In this document: piece after piece, positions 31,024 to 40,255 of the stretch
How the letters are laid out: each line of letters starts with the position of its first letter
Position numbering within the stretch: position 1 is the stretch's first letter
From: Pseudomonadota bacterium
GTDB taxonomy: Bacteria > Pseudomonadota > Gammaproteobacteria > Steroidobacterales > Steroidobacteraceae
NCBI GenBank assembly: GCA_018241525.1
Contig: JAFEDR010000010.1
Location: 62,001 to 126,000 of the forward strand
Reading direction: 5' to 3'
DNA: 64,000 nt
Translations under genes and position numbers: made by a program
Notes under the pieces: generated by a model
Told to the model about the DNA's origin: nothing
Database searches by the model: none
The model's input: the letters and a program-made list of their open reading frames with translations, nothing else

Positions 31024-31323
31024 ATGGCACTCACCAAGGCGGAAATGGCGGAGGCGTTGTTCGACCAGCTCGGGCTCAACAAGCGCGAGGCCCGCGAACT
31101 CGTCGACCTCTTTTTCGAGGAAGTCCGCGCCGCGCTCTCGCAGGGCGAGCAGGTCAAGCTCTCCGGCTTCGGCAATTTCGACCTTCGCGACAAGAACCAG
31201 CGGCCGGGAAGGAACCCGAAGACCGGCGAGGAGATTCCGATCAGCGCACGGCGCGTCGTGACCTTCCGCCCGGGTCAGAAGCTCAAGGCACGAGTCGAGG
31301 CGTATGCTGGAACCAAGCAATAA
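31024..31323 (+). CDS. ihfA: Integration host factor alpha subunit
   Basis: 99 residues matching IHF-alpha: [23 protein letters not shown] at the N-terminus (only part quoted motifs needed), the beta-arm region with [14 protein letters not shown] including the intercalating proline, and the [13 protein letters not shown] end. It bends DNA with IhfB in recombination and transcription. An in-frame TTG lies directly before the ATG. Twenty-one bases follow pheT; the last 20 bases overlap the MerR gene. Confidence 0.96.
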   Translation: MALTKAEMAEALFDQLGLNKREARELVDLFFEEVRAALSQGEQVKLSGFGNFDLRDKNQRPGRNPKTGEEIPISARRVVTFRPGQKLKARVEAYAGTKQ

Positions 31324-31660
31324 CGCCGAACTGCCGGCCATCCCCGGCAAGCGCTACTTCACGATCGGCGAGGTCAGCGAGCTGTGTGGCGTGAAGCCGC
31401 ACGTGCTGCGCTACTGGGAACAGGAGTTCCCGCAGCTGAAGCCGGTGAAGCGCCGCGGCAACCGCCGCTACTACCAGCGCCAGGACGTGCTGGTGATCCG
31501 CCAGATCCGCAGCCTGCTCTACGACCAGGGCTTCACGATCGGCGGCGCCCGCCAGCGGCTCGCCGGCGACGAGGCGCGCGAGGACCTGTCGCAGAGCCAG
31601 CAGATCGTGCGCCAGGTGCGCGCCGAGCTCGAGGAACTGCTGAAGTCGCTGCGCCGCTGA
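31304..31660 (+). CDS. MerR-family transcriptional regulator next to ihfA
   Basis: 118 residues. The N-terminal winged helix is clear: [24 protein letters not shown], then the wing [11 protein letters not shown], followed by a helix that would form the dimer coiled coil (about 65-118). No effector domain or metal-binding Cys cluster is present, so it is the minimal MerR type conserved after ihfA in many gammaproteobacteria; target and signal are unknown. Its ATG lies inside ihfA, an overlap of 20 bases that implies coupling. Confidence 0.92.
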   Translation: MLEPSNNAELPAIPGKRYFTIGEVSELCGVKPHVLRYWEQEFPQLKPVKRRGNRRYYQRQDVLVIRQIRSLLYDQGFTIGGARQRLAGDEAREDLSQSQQIVRQVRAELEELLKSLRR

Positions 31661-31667
31661 GGCGCGT

Positions 31668-31683
31668 GGCCGCGACCGCGGCC
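31668..31683 (+). terminator. Short GC hairpin after the thrS-merR operon
   Basis: GGCCGC-GACC-GCGGCC starts seven bases after the MerR stop and is followed by TTCGTC, a poor T-tract. It is the only terminator-like structure at the end of the block. Confidence 0.45.
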
Positions 31684-31689
31684 TTCGTC

Positions 31690-31695
31690 TAGAAT
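31690..31695 (+). promoter_or_regulatory. Probable -10 box for tRNA-Pro
   Basis: TAGAAT stands 47 bases before the tRNA in an AT-richer patch. The -35 region 17 bases upstream (TGGCCG) is poor and overlaps the hairpin above. Confidence 0.5.
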
Positions 31696-31742
31696 CCTTC
31701 CTGTCGATACGCGCCGCGGTCCGCCGCGGCGCCCCCTCCGGT

Positions 31743-31819
31743 CGGGGCGTGGCGCAGCCTGGTAGCGCACTTGCATGGGGTGCAAGGGGTCGCGAGTTCA
31801 AATCTCGCCGCCCCGACCA
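31743..31819 (+). tRNA. tRNA-Pro(GGG)
   Basis: Cloverleaf readable: acceptor CGGGGCG/CGCCCCG, D-arm, anticodon stem CTTGC/GCAAG with loop ATGGGGT (anticodon GGG), T-arm GCGAG/CTCGC with loop TTCAAAT, discriminator A and encoded CCA. It follows the thrS-merR operon, a common position. Confidence 0.96.
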
Positions 31820-31948
31820 ATCTCTTCCGGTCTGTTCCGGTCAGACAGGTAACAGATCATTCGACATGGGTAACACTCTAGCCCTGAACGGGTTGGGGGC
31901 GCATTCGATGCGCCCGGCCTCCACTGCGCCTACTGCCGACGGGGCAGG
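31820..31948. mobile_element. Possible insertion-sequence end (remnant) beside tRNA-Pro
   Basis: Directly 3' of the tRNA the sequence becomes AT-richer and contains two GGTAACA words 22 bases apart (in ACAGGTAACAGATC and ATGGGTAACACTC), reminiscent of the ends of IS481-type elements. A hairpin GGGCGCAT-TCG-ATGCGCCC (31897-31915) follows and could terminate transcription. No transposase reading frame remains. The mobile-element reading is tentative and rests on recollection of end sequences. Confidence 0.3.
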
Positions 31949-33067
31949 CTAGCCGACCGACGCGGTCAGGCGAGTGCTGCGGAAGAATCGCCCGCCCACG
32001 CGTGTCAGCAGTCGCCGCGCTGGAACCTCATACCGGTCGTAAATGAAGGCAGAGGCCGCGATCAGCCCGAGGATCACGGCGAGCGCGACGACCGTCGACG
32101 GGCGTCCCTCGATGCCTAGCGCCCGCGCCAGAGCCGCGATCAGCGTGACGCCGATCTCCTGGTGGAGCAGGTAGAGCGCGTAGCTCGCGGCGCCGACACG
32201 CGTCAGCCACGACGCCGCCAGCAGACTCGCGATGCGCAGGCGCAGCACGAACACCGTGAACACGGCATAGATCCCGAGCACCACCAGTCTTTCCGGGAAA
32301 TCGGCGGCGCTTCCCACCAGGCCGAAGAGCAGGCCGACGGCCACCAGAAACCAGGCTCCGACGCGCCCCCGGTCCATCCAGGCGTGGAAGAACCCGACGC
32401 CGGCCAGCAGCCAGGGCGCGTACGCCGGGAAGAAGACGAGGTCGGCCAGACCGATTCCGGGTATGTGCGAGGCCCGCTGCTCGAAGACGAAGACGACAAG
32501 CGCGGCGCCCGCGAGCCAGGCGCAGTTTCTCAGGAAGTGCTTTGCAGACACCGCGTAGTAGAGAAGCGCCGCCCACACGTAAAACCTGACTTCCACCCAT
32601 AACGACCAGTAGGCGCCATCCATGAAATCGCAGTGCAATCCAAAGGCGCGCTCGTAGAGCAGCGGGTCCGTGAACGTCAGGCTCGGCAGGAAATTGCAGG
32701 CCTTGGGTGTCCAGTAGTGCGGCGCGACGAGGCTCACGATCAGATAGGTCGCCACTGCCGCGAGCACCATCGACGGTACGAGGCGTGCGGCGCGCCGGAC
32801 CGCAAACTCGCGCCACGTGGCGCAGCGCTGCAGCGTCAGGCTGATGACGAACCCCGACACCAGAAAGAAGAGATGCACGCCAAAATAGCCGTAACGCAGG
32901 ACGGCAACGCCCGCTAGCCAGTCGCCGTACGGATAGAGATTCGTCGGGTTGAGCGGCAACGTCCATCGGCTGAAGAAGTGATAGCCGATCACCGCGAGGA
33001 CCGCGACGCCACGCAGTCCGTCCAGCGCGTCAATGCGCACGGCAGGTTGCACATCGACTTGCGACAT
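31949..33067 (-). CDS. Acyltransferase-3 (OafA/YrhL) family membrane protein
   Basis: 372 residues with about ten membrane helices. It opens R-I-D-A-L-D-G-L-R-G-V-A-V-L-A-V, the family's N-terminal signature, with the conserved histidine in IGYHFF and the helix FGVHLFFLVSGFVISL; FRxAR-like VRRAARLVPS follows. Such proteins transfer acetyl, succinyl or other acyl groups to extracytoplasmic sugars, as in O-antigen or exopolysaccharide modification. No periplasmic SGNH domain is attached. Its base composition is less GC-rich than the housekeeping genes on either side and it sits just beyond a tRNA, so recent acquisition is plausible. Confidence 0.9.
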   Translation of the reverse strand: MSQVDVQPAVRIDALDGLRGVAVLAVIGYHFFSRWTLPLNPTNLYPYGDWLAGVAVLRYGYFGVHLFFLVSGFVISLTLQRCATWREFAVRRAARLVPSMVLAAVATYLIVSLVAPHYWTPKACNFLPSLTFTDPLLYERAFGLHCDFMDGAYWSLWVEVRFYVWAALLYYAVSAKHFLRNCAWLAGAALVVFVFEQRASHIPGIGLADLVFFPAYAPWLLAGVGFFHAWMDRGRVGAWFLVAVGLLFGLVGSAADFPERLVVLGIYAVFTVFVLRLRIASLLAASWLTRVGAASYALYLLHQEIGVTLIAALARALGIEGRPSTVVALAVILGLIAASAFIYDRYEVPARRLLTRVGGRFFRSTRLTASVG

Positions 33068-33476
33068 TTGCCGTCCTTGTCCGCGAGCCCGTAGCGACTG
33101 CGTGCGCGAAGCAACCTACTGGATCCCAGGGGTGTCGGCAACGTGAGCGAGGCCGGGACTCACAAGTTCAGCCGACGAGCATCGATCCGACACGATGCCC
33201 GTTCAGGCGCCGGCACGCGCGATGTCCGCCGAGAGGCAGCCGAATGGCAGAGCGGTCGACGCAGGTATTTGGCAGTATAGCCGCGGCCGTGGGATTCCCC
33301 GGCGCGGCGCCGCCGAGGCGGTGGTGGTTCTAGAGCGAGGATATGCGATTGACACCTCGTGGACCCCGTCGCGACACGCCGCGCTCGAGCAGCCGCTCGA
33401 CCCCTGGGCACGCGTCGCACGCGCTTCAGGAGTTCGCGGCCGCGCAGTTCGCCATCGACGGTGCGAGCGGCCGGTG
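33068..33476. other. 409-base divergent intergenic region
   Basis: It separates the acyltransferase gene (minus) from the large kinase gene (plus). Reading is open upstream of the kinase start, but that stretch encodes no recognisable domain and no ribosome site. A TTGACA word at 33349-33354 could be a -35 box, yet no -10 follows at the right distance. A TATAGC at about 33277 is another weak candidate. No RNA gene seen. Confidence 0.6.
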
Positions 33477-36400
33477 ATGACCCGAGCGCACGCGCGTTGG
33501 ATCGTCCCGAACCTCGTCACGTTCGCCGCGTACTTCGTGGCGGGCGCGGTCAGCGTGCTGTGGCTGCGGCAGGTCGCGAGCCAGGCCGAGATCAACGCCG
33601 GCCCGGGGCTCGCGATCCCCTGGCTCGCGCCGGGCATCGCGGTCGCGTGCCTGTGGGTGTACGGCATGCGCGCCTGGCCGGCGGTGTTCGCCGGCTCCTT
33701 CGCCGTCTGGGTCGGGGTCGCGCACAACCACGTGATCGTGCTGCTGCCGGAGTCCGCCGGCGAGGCGCTCAGCGTCGTCACGATCGTCTGGCTGCTGCGC
33801 CGCTGGGACTTCCGGCCGACCCTTGAGCGCTATCGCGATTCGCTGGTGTTGCTGGTCGCGCTCGCGATCGGCCGCGTGATTTCCTCGGGGACGGACGCGC
33901 TGACGGTGTTGCTGCTCGCGGGTTTGCCCCTCGATGCGGAGCTCACCGCCGCCTTGGCGCGGCTCGGCGTGCACCGCGAGCTCGGCGCGCTCGTGGTCGA
34001 GCCGCGCCTGCTCGCGCTCACCAGCCGCTGGTGGGCGAACACCGCGGCCGGCGGCCTGCTGGTCGTGCCGCTGCTGGCGCTCGCGGCGCCGCGCGAGCCG
34101 GCGAGCCATCGCGCATGGGCCGCCGAGTCGGCGGCGCTCGTCGTCCTGGTGCTCCTGTGGCTCGCGGCGGCCCTCGGGCTGCCGGCGCCCGCGCTGCAGC
34201 CGGTGCTGCTGCTCGCGGCGCTGCTGCTCGTGCTCTGGTCGGCGTGGCGGTTCCGGCCCGGGATCGCCAGCGTCGTGACGCTTGTGCTGACGATGGCGGC
34301 CGCGGCCGGCTATGGCCTGCAGTTCGGCATGTTCGCGGGCGGCGCCTTCCGCGAGCGGCTCGAGGCCGAGTGGGGCTTCCTCGGGCTGCTCGTGACCACC
34401 AGCCTCTTCCTGACCGGCCTCGTCGCCGAGCGCCGCCGCGCGGTGCGCGACCTCGAGGGGCTCGCGACGCGCTACCAGTGCGTGCTCGACGGCAACCCGT
34501 TCCCGATGTGGGCCGAGGAGCCCTCGAGCGGCGAGATCGTGCTCGTGAACCCCGCGGCGCTGCGCTTCTACGGCTACGAGCGGACCGCCTTCCTCGCGCT
34601 CGCGCCCGGGGCGCTGTACGACGGCGACGGCGTGGCCGAGGCCGTCGAGGGCCGGCGCACCGAGCGGCACCGCGGCGCCAGCGGCGCGGTGCTCGAGGTC
34701 GAGGTCACGCGCGCGCGCGTCGACATCGCCGGCCGGCGCCTGCGGGTCGCGTTCGTCGAGCCGCTCGCCGAGCGCACGGCGCTGCGCCTAGCGATCCTGA
34801 ACGCCGACGACCTCGAGCGCTTCCGGCTCGCGCAGGCGATCCAGACCGGCCTGCTGCCCCGCCTCGATGCGATCCGCGCCGGCACGACGCTGCTGAAGGA
34901 GGAGCTCGAGCACGACCGCGACGCCGACCGTGGCGTCGTGCAGCGGGTGCGCGACGAGGTCACGGCGATCCAGGGAGTGATCCGGCGCCTGACCCGCGGC
35001 CTGTCGCTGCTCGCGGACGCCGAGGACGACTTCGCGACCGCGCTCGAGCAGCTGCGCACCTCGCTGCCGCCCGGCTCGCCGCCGCTGCAGGTGGCGGTCG
35101 AGAGCCGCGCGCTCGCCGGGCTCGCCGGCGAGCAGCGCGACCAGATCTTCCGGCTCGCCGAGGAGGCGGTGCGCGCCGCGGCGCTGCAGGCGGGCGTGCG
35201 CGCGGTGCGGGTCTCGCTGGTCGACGAGGACGGCGGCATCGAGATGCGGGTCGAGACCGACGCCGACCGGCCGGCGCCGCTCGCCGGCGACGAGCGCACG
35301 CTGCGCTCGCTCGCGGTGCGGGCGATCGCCGCCCGTGGCCACCTCACGGTGGGTGCGCGCGACGAGGGCGGCGAGCTGATCCGGGTCGGCGTCGAGGCGA
35401 GCGGCCGCGCCGGGCCCGCGCTGTCGGCGGGGGATGCCGCGGTACTGACCGGCAGCCACCGCCGCGCGCCGGCGGGCGGCGTCGCGCCGACGCTCGGCCG
35501 CCGCGTCGCCGGCGGCGCGCTGCTCGCGACCATCTACGTGCTCGTCGGCGCGCTCGCGCTCGCCTACCTGCGCGAAGTGGATGCGCTCGGCAACACCGCC
35601 CGCATGGCGCACGCCGCGCCGTGGATCCCGAGCGGGGTGCACGCGGTCGGCGTCATGCTCGGCGGCTGGCAGCTGTGGCCGGCGGTGTTCCTGAGCTACA
35701 CGGCCCTGTGGTGGGGCGTGTCGCACGACACGCTCGTCAGCGCGCTCGTCGGCGCGGCAGGTCGTACCGTCGCGGTGCTGGTGATCGCCTGGTTCGTGCG
35801 CCGGCTGCGCGGCCAGCCGGCCTTCAACCGCCTGTCGGAGGTCGCGCTGCTCGCAGTCGCGGCGGCCATCGGCTACGCGCTCGTGATCCCGATCGACGTC
35901 TATAACATCGCGATCACCGGACCGCCGAGCGAGTCGCTGTCGGCCGCCGAGCTCAGTCTGTCGCCGGCGGCCGCCGGCACGCTGCTCGGCATCCCCACCG
36001 CGAAGCTCTATCCGGCGCTGCGCTGGTGGCTGAACGCGGTGATCGGCGTCGTGCTGACGGTGCCGGTGGTCACCGCCTGGACGCGCGAGCATGCGCAGCG
36101 GCTGCGGTCCCGGCCGCTCGAGTTCGTGGCGTGGTGCGCGGTGCTCGCCTTCGCGCTGTTCGCGATCCTCGCGGCCGCGGCGCCGTCGCTGAAGCTCGCC
36201 GTGCTCGGGCTCGGCATCGTCTGTGCCGCCTGGGGCGCGGTGCGCGTCGGCGCCGGGCTCGCGTACTTCGCGACGCTGGCGATGTCGCTCGCGGCGACCG
36301 CGAGCTACGGGCTCGGCATCGGCGTGCTCGCGACCCCGGGGGACGGCGACGGCGTCGCTGCGCTGTGGTCGTTCATGATCCTGCTGGTCGTGACGGCGCA

Positions 36401-37433
36401 CCTGCTGACCACGCTGCTGGTCGAGAGCGACGCGGCGCAGTCCTCGGCGCGCGAGCTCGCCCGCCAGTACCGGACGCTGTTCGACGCGGTGCCGCACGCG
36501 CTCTTCGCCTACGCCCGTGACGGTGGCGAGATCCGCCTCGCGAACCGCGCGGTCGGCGAGCGCTTCGGCTACCGCGCGGAGGACGTGATCGGGCGCTCGC
36601 TCGCCGACCTCGAGATCACGAGCGACGCCGCCGCCTGGGTGACCCCGAGCGGCGCCTGGCCGCGGCGGCGCACGCGCTTCGTGACGCGCGGCGGCGCGAC
36701 GGTCGACGTCGAGCTCACGCAGGTGCCGGTCGAGCTCGACGGCGAGCCGGGCGTGCTGTGCTTCGCGATCGACGTCACCGAGCAGGCGCAGCTGCACGCC
36801 CGCATGCTCGAGGCGACCGAGCTCGAGCGGCGCCACCTGATGCGCGAGCTGCACGATGACCTCGGCCAGCTGCTGACCGGGCTCGCGCTCGGCAGCGAGG
36901 CGCTGTCGAGCGAGGTCGAGCGCGGCCAGCGGCCGGACCTCGAGTCGGCGGTGTTCATTGCCGGCGCGGCCGACGAGGCGCGGCGCACGGCGTTGCGGGT
37001 GCTGAGCGGCATCTCGCCGCTGCAGGAGTGCGACGGCGATCTGCTGGAGGCGCTGCGCCGCATGCCCTCGCGGCTGCCGCCGGCCGAGGCCGGGCGGCTG
37101 CGCCTCGAGATCACCGCGCCGGCCGCGATCCGGCTCGGGCTCGTGCAGCGCGAGCACCTCTACAAGATCGCCCAGGAGGCGGTCACGAACGCGGTCCGCC
37201 ACGCGCGCGCGCGGCAGATCACCGTCAGCGCGAGCATCGAGGCGGACACCATCCAGATCTGCGTCACCGACGACGGCATCGGCTTCGACGTCGCGCACTG
37301 CGCCGCCGGCGTCGGGCTCGAGTCGATGCGGCTGCGCGCGACCGCGCTCGGCGGCGTGTTCGCGATCCGCTCGACCGAGGGCGAGGGCACGATCCTGTGC
37401 TGCCGCGCGCCGCAGCCGCGCGCGGCGGCCTGA
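33477..37433 (+). CDS. Tandem MASE1-PAS histidine kinase, first half a pseudokinase
   Basis: 1318 residues in two homologous halves. Half one: MASE1 membrane sensor (about 10-300), PAS (about 333-440), a DHp-like helix (446-530) and an ATPase-like domain (540-650). Half two repeats this: MASE1 (675-985), PAS (998-1110), HisKA_3 with H1126 in RELHDDLGQ, and HATPase_c with YKIAQEAVTNAVRHA and DDGIGF. In half one the phospho-accepting position is Q456, the N-box Asn is Ala and the G1 motif is lost, so only half two can be active. HisKA_3 kinases normally pair with LuxR/NarL-type regulators; none is adjacent. ATG at 33477 follows an in-frame GTG at 33474. Confidence 0.88.
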   Translation: MTRAHARWIVPNLVTFAAYFVAGAVSVLWLRQVASQAEINAGPGLAIPWLAPGIAVACLWVYGMRAWPAVFAGSFAVWVGVAHNHVIVLLPESAGEALSVVTIVWLLRRWDFRPTLERYRDSLVLLVALAIGRVISSGTDALTVLLLAGLPLDAELTAALARLGVHRELGALVVEPRLLALTSRWWANTAAGGLLVVPLLALAAPREPASHRAWAAESAALVVLVLLWLAAALGLPAPALQPVLLLAALLLVLWSAWRFRPGIASVVTLVLTMAAAAGYGLQFGMFAGGAFRERLEAEWGFLGLLVTTSLFLTGLVAERRRAVRDLEGLATRYQCVLDGNPFPMWAEEPSSGEIVLVNPAALRFYGYERTAFLALAPGALYDGDGVAEAVEGRRTERHRGASGAVLEVEVTRARVDIAGRRLRVAFVEPLAERTALRLAILNADDLERFRLAQAIQTGLLPRLDAIRAGTTLLKEELEHDRDADRGVVQRVRDEVTAIQGVIRRLTRGLSLLADAEDDFATALEQLRTSLPPGSPPLQVAVESRALAGLAGEQRDQIFRLAEEAVRAAALQAGVRAVRVSLVDEDGGIEMRVETDADRPAPLAGDERTLRSLAVRAIAARGHLTVGARDEGGELIRVGVEASGRAGPALSAGDAAVLTGSHRRAPAGGVAPTLGRRVAGGALLATIYVLVGALALAYLREVDALGNTARMAHAAPWIPSGVHAVGVMLGGWQLWPAVFLSYTALWWGVSHDTLVSALVGAAGRTVAVLVIAWFVRRLRGQPAFNRLSEVALLAVAAAIGYALVIPIDVYNIAITGPPSESLSAAELSLSPAAAGTLLGIPTAKLYPALRWWLNAVIGVVLTVPVVTAWTREHAQRLRSRPLEFVAWCAVLAFALFAILAAAAPSLKLAVLGLGIVCAAWGAVRVGAGLAYFATLAMSLAATASYGLGIGVLATPGDGDGVAALWSFMILLVVTAHLLTTLLVESDAAQSSARELARQYRTLFDAVPHALFAYARDGGEIRLANRAVGERFGYRAEDVIGRSLADLEITSDAAAWVTPSGAWPRRRTRFVTRGGATVDVELTQVPVELDGEPGVLCFAIDVTEQAQLHARMLEATELERRHLMRELHDDLGQLLTGLALGSEALSSEVERGQRPDLESAVFIAGAADEARRTALRVLSGISPLQECDGDLLEALRRMPSRLPPAEAGRLRLEITAPAAIRLGLVQREHLYKIAQEAVTNAVRHARARQITVSASIEADTIQICVTDDGIGFDVAHCAAGVGLESMRLRATALGGVFAIRSTEGEGTILCCRAPQPRAAA

Positions 37434-37443
37434 GGCCCGCGGG

Positions 37444-38664
37444 ATGACTCCCGGCGAGGCGAGGGCGCGGCGACCGGTCACCGGGTGGCCGTCGCGGCGC
37501 GCCCTGATTGCATGGCTTTGCCTCGCCGGTGGCTTGGCGCTGCCGGGCGCGGTGGTGGGAGCGCCGCCCGAGCGGCCGCGTGCCCGCGACCTCGGCCTCG
37601 TGATCGGCACGCTGCCGCCCGGGCCGCTCGATGCGATCACCGACGTCGCCGGCGTGCGCGTCGGCCAGGCGACGCTGGTGCGCGGCGCCGACGTGCGCAC
37701 CGGCGTCACGGTGATCTTCCCGCACGCCGGCAACCCCTTCGAGAGTCGCGTGCCGGCGGCCATCGTCGTCGGCAACGGCTTCGGCAAGCTCGTCGGCGCG
37801 ACCTAGGTGGCGGAACTCGGCGAGCTCGAGACGCCGATCGCGCTGACCTGCACGCTGTGCGTCTGGCGCGTCGCGGAGTCGATGGCGCGCTGGCTGCTCG
37901 CGCAGCCGGGCATGCAGGGAGTGCGCTCGATTAACCCGGTGGTCGGCGAGACCAACGACGGCTGGGCGCTGAACGCCATCCGCAGCCTCCCGGTCGGCGA
38001 TGCTGACGTCGTCCGCGCCCTCGAAGGCGCCCGCGGCGGTGCGGTCGAGGAGGGCAGCGTCGGCGCGGGCACCGGCACGGTCGCCTACGGCTGGAAGGGC
38101 GGCATCGGCACGAGCTCGCGCGTCGTGGCCAGCGGGCCGTGGACGGTGGGCGTACTGGTGCAGTCGAACCACGGCGGCTGGCAGGACCTGCACCTCGGCG
38201 GCGTGCCGGTGGGACGCGAGCTCGGCCGCCACGGCGTCACGCCCGATCGGGACAAGGGTGCCAGCGGCTCGATCATGATCGTCGTCGCGACCGATGCGCC
38301 GCTTTCGGACCGCAACCTGCGGCGGCTCGCCTCGCGCGCGCTGTTCGGCCTCGCGCGCACCGGCGCGCACGCCGACAACGGCTCCGGCGATTACGTGATC
38401 GCCTTCTCGACCAGCCCGCTCGTGCGGCGCGAGCACGCGCCGGGCGGCAGCGGCTCGCCGCCGCCGCGCCTCGCGACCACGGAGCTCGGCAACGAAGCCG
38501 CGAGCGAGCTCTTCGAGGCGGTGATCGACGCCACCGAGGAGGCGATCGACAACTCGGTGCTGCGTGCGACCACCGTGCACGGCGGCTACGCCACCGTCGA
38601 GGCGCTGCCGCTCGAGGAGGTGCGCGCGAGCCTCGCGCGCCACGGGGTGCGGCCGGCGCATTGA
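37444..38664 (+). pseudogene. P1-family (DmpA-like) aminopeptidase broken by one amber codon
   Basis: The full frame would encode about 406 residues of peptidase family S58: signal peptide (about 1-40), DAITDVAGVRVGQ, PAAIVVGNGFGKLVGAT, ELGELETPIALT, NPVVGETNDGW, and the self-cleavage site in DNGSGDYVIAF, where the Ser (38383-38385) becomes the N-terminal nucleophile. TAG at 37804-37806 interrupts it between KLVGAT and VAELGELETP. Family members have Gln at that point, so CAG to TAG is the likely change. Everything after the stop remains in frame and conserved, suggesting a recent mutation, readthrough, or sequencing error. A GTG follows the stop directly, but a product starting there would lack the N-terminal strand. 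Confidence 0.85.
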
Positions 38665-38736
38665 GGTCCGTGGAGGTCCACGCGGCCGTCGGCGTGCTCG
38701 GCCGGCGGGACGCGCCGCCGGCGCCCGGTCTCGAAC

Positions 38737-40179
38737 TCAGCCGCGCGGCCGCGGCGAGCTCGGCCGGTTCGCGCACTCGCAGGTGACAAGCGTGCCGCTG
38801 CCGGGCGCGGCCTGCACCGTGAGGCGCGCACCGATCGCATCGGCACGCGTGCGCATCGTGCGCAGCCCCATGCCATCGCCCGGCTCGCCGCGAAAGCCGC
38901 GGCCGTCGTCGCGCACCGTCACCGCGACGCGGTTCGCGTCGGCGGCGAGCTCGACCCGGATCCGGGTCGCGCCGGCGTGGCGGGCGGCGTTGGTCAGCGC
39001 CTCCTGCGCGATCCGGTAGAGGTGGTTGCTGGCCTCGAGCGGGATCTGCAGCGGCGCCGACTGCTGCACCGAGAAGTCGATGCGCGGCCCCTCGGCGCCG
39101 ACCGCGAAGCCCGAGGTCAGGCGCCGCAGCGCCTGCGCGAGGCCGAGGCGCGGCTCCTCGACGGGCGCGAGACCCTGCGCGACGCTGCGGCAGGTCGCGA
39201 TCGCGCGCGCGGCGAGCGCGGCGAGCTCGGCGAGGTCGGCGGCGAGCGCCGGGTCGGCGTCCGCGTGACGGCGCGCCAGGCTCTGCGCCAGCAGCGCGAG
39301 CCCGGTCAGTTCCTGGCCGAGGCCGTCGTGCAGGTCGTGGCCGAGCCGGCGCTGCTCGCGGACCGTCGCCTCGTGCAGTGCCGCCTCGAGCCGCACGCGT
39401 TCGGTCACGTCGATGCCGATGCTCCACTCGAGCCAGCCCGGCACCGGCAGGCGCGCGCCGACGTTGAACCACTCGATCGCCCGCGGCGTGCCGTCCTTGG
39501 CGGTCAGCTCGTAGACCCGCGAGTACTGCTGGTGGCGCAGCTCGAGCGCCTCGGACAGCATCGCCGCGCGGTAGGCAGGGTCGGGGTACAGCAGCGCCAT
39601 CGCGTCCGGGTGGCCGAGGATCTCGGCCGCGGAGTAGCCCGTCACCCGCGCGCATTCTTCGTTCCAGACCACGATCCGGCCGTCGGCGTCGAAGGCGTCC
39701 ATCAGGACCGGCATGCGCTCGACGACACTGCGCAACCGCGCATCGGCGGTGCGCAGCTCGGTCACGTCGATCGCCGCGCCGGCGATCGCGGCGATGCGGC
39801 CGGCGGCGTCGCGGACCGGGAACTTGTGCGTCAGGAAGTGGCGCGTGCCGGTCGGGGTGTCGGCGTGCTGCTCGCTGATCGTGACCCGGCCGCGCTCGAG
39901 CACCTCGCGGTCGGAGGCGCGGAACTGCGCCGCGGCCGCCGGGAACAGCTCCTCGTCCGACCGGCCGAGCCAGTCACCGATCTCGATGCCGTAGATCTCG
40001 CCGCAGCGCGGGTTCAGGAAGCGGTAGCGGCCGTCGAGGTCCTTGACGAAGCAGGCGACCGGGCTGTGCTCGACGAACGCGGCGACGAGCGCGGCCGGTG
40101 TCGCGGGCACCTCGCCGGCGGGCGCGGCGCCGCTCGGCGTCGCGCTCGGCTCGGTCGCGGGCTCGCGGGGCTTGCGCAT
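38737..40179 (-). CDS. Soluble PAS-PAS sensor histidine kinase (NarX/HisKA_3 type)
   Basis: 480 residues, no membrane segment. Two PAS domains (about 30-150 and 155-275; the first contains HSPVACFVKDLDGRYRFLN) precede HisKA_3 with the phosphorylatable histidine in LGHDLHDGLGQEL and an HATPase_c with LYRIAQEALTNAARHA and DDGRGF. All kinase motifs are intact. It is expected to sense a cytoplasmic or diffusible ligand or redox state and to phosphorylate a NarL-type regulator, which is not encoded nearby. It is convergent with the broken peptidase gene; the two orphan kinases flank that gene. Confidence 0.92.
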   Translation of the reverse strand: MRKPREPATEPSATPSGAAPAGEVPATPAALVAAFVEHSPVACFVKDLDGRYRFLNPRCGEIYGIEIGDWLGRSDEELFPAAAAQFRASDREVLERGRVTISEQHADTPTGTRHFLTHKFPVRDAAGRIAAIAGAAIDVTELRTADARLRSVVERMPVLMDAFDADGRIVVWNEECARVTGYSAAEILGHPDAMALLYPDPAYRAAMLSEALELRHQQYSRVYELTAKDGTPRAIEWFNVGARLPVPGWLEWSIGIDVTERVRLEAALHEATVREQRRLGHDLHDGLGQELTGLALLAQSLARRHADADPALAADLAELAALAARAIATCRSVAQGLAPVEEPRLGLAQALRRLTSGFAVGAEGPRIDFSVQQSAPLQIPLEASNHLYRIAQEALTNAARHAGATRIRVELAADANRVAVTVRDDGRGFRGEPGDGMGLRTMRTRADAIGARLTVQAAPGSGTLVTCECANRPSSPRPRG

Positions 40180-40255
40180 CGCGTCTCCGGGGGCGGGTGG
40201 GCGGCGTCGGGATTATTCCACGACGGCGCGCGGCGCGGGCCTGCGCCGCGCTGGC

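Noticed and set aside
31749..31952. Open frame beginning inside tRNA-Pro
   Set aside because: It reads through the tRNA itself and has no ribosome site or homology.
33195..33476. N-terminal extension of the large kinase
   Set aside because: No ribosome site or recognisable domain; MASE1 begins right after ATG 33477.
37807..38664. A separate gene starting at GTG after the amber codon
   Set aside because: It begins in the middle of a conserved P1-peptidase strand, so it is the second part of one broken gene.
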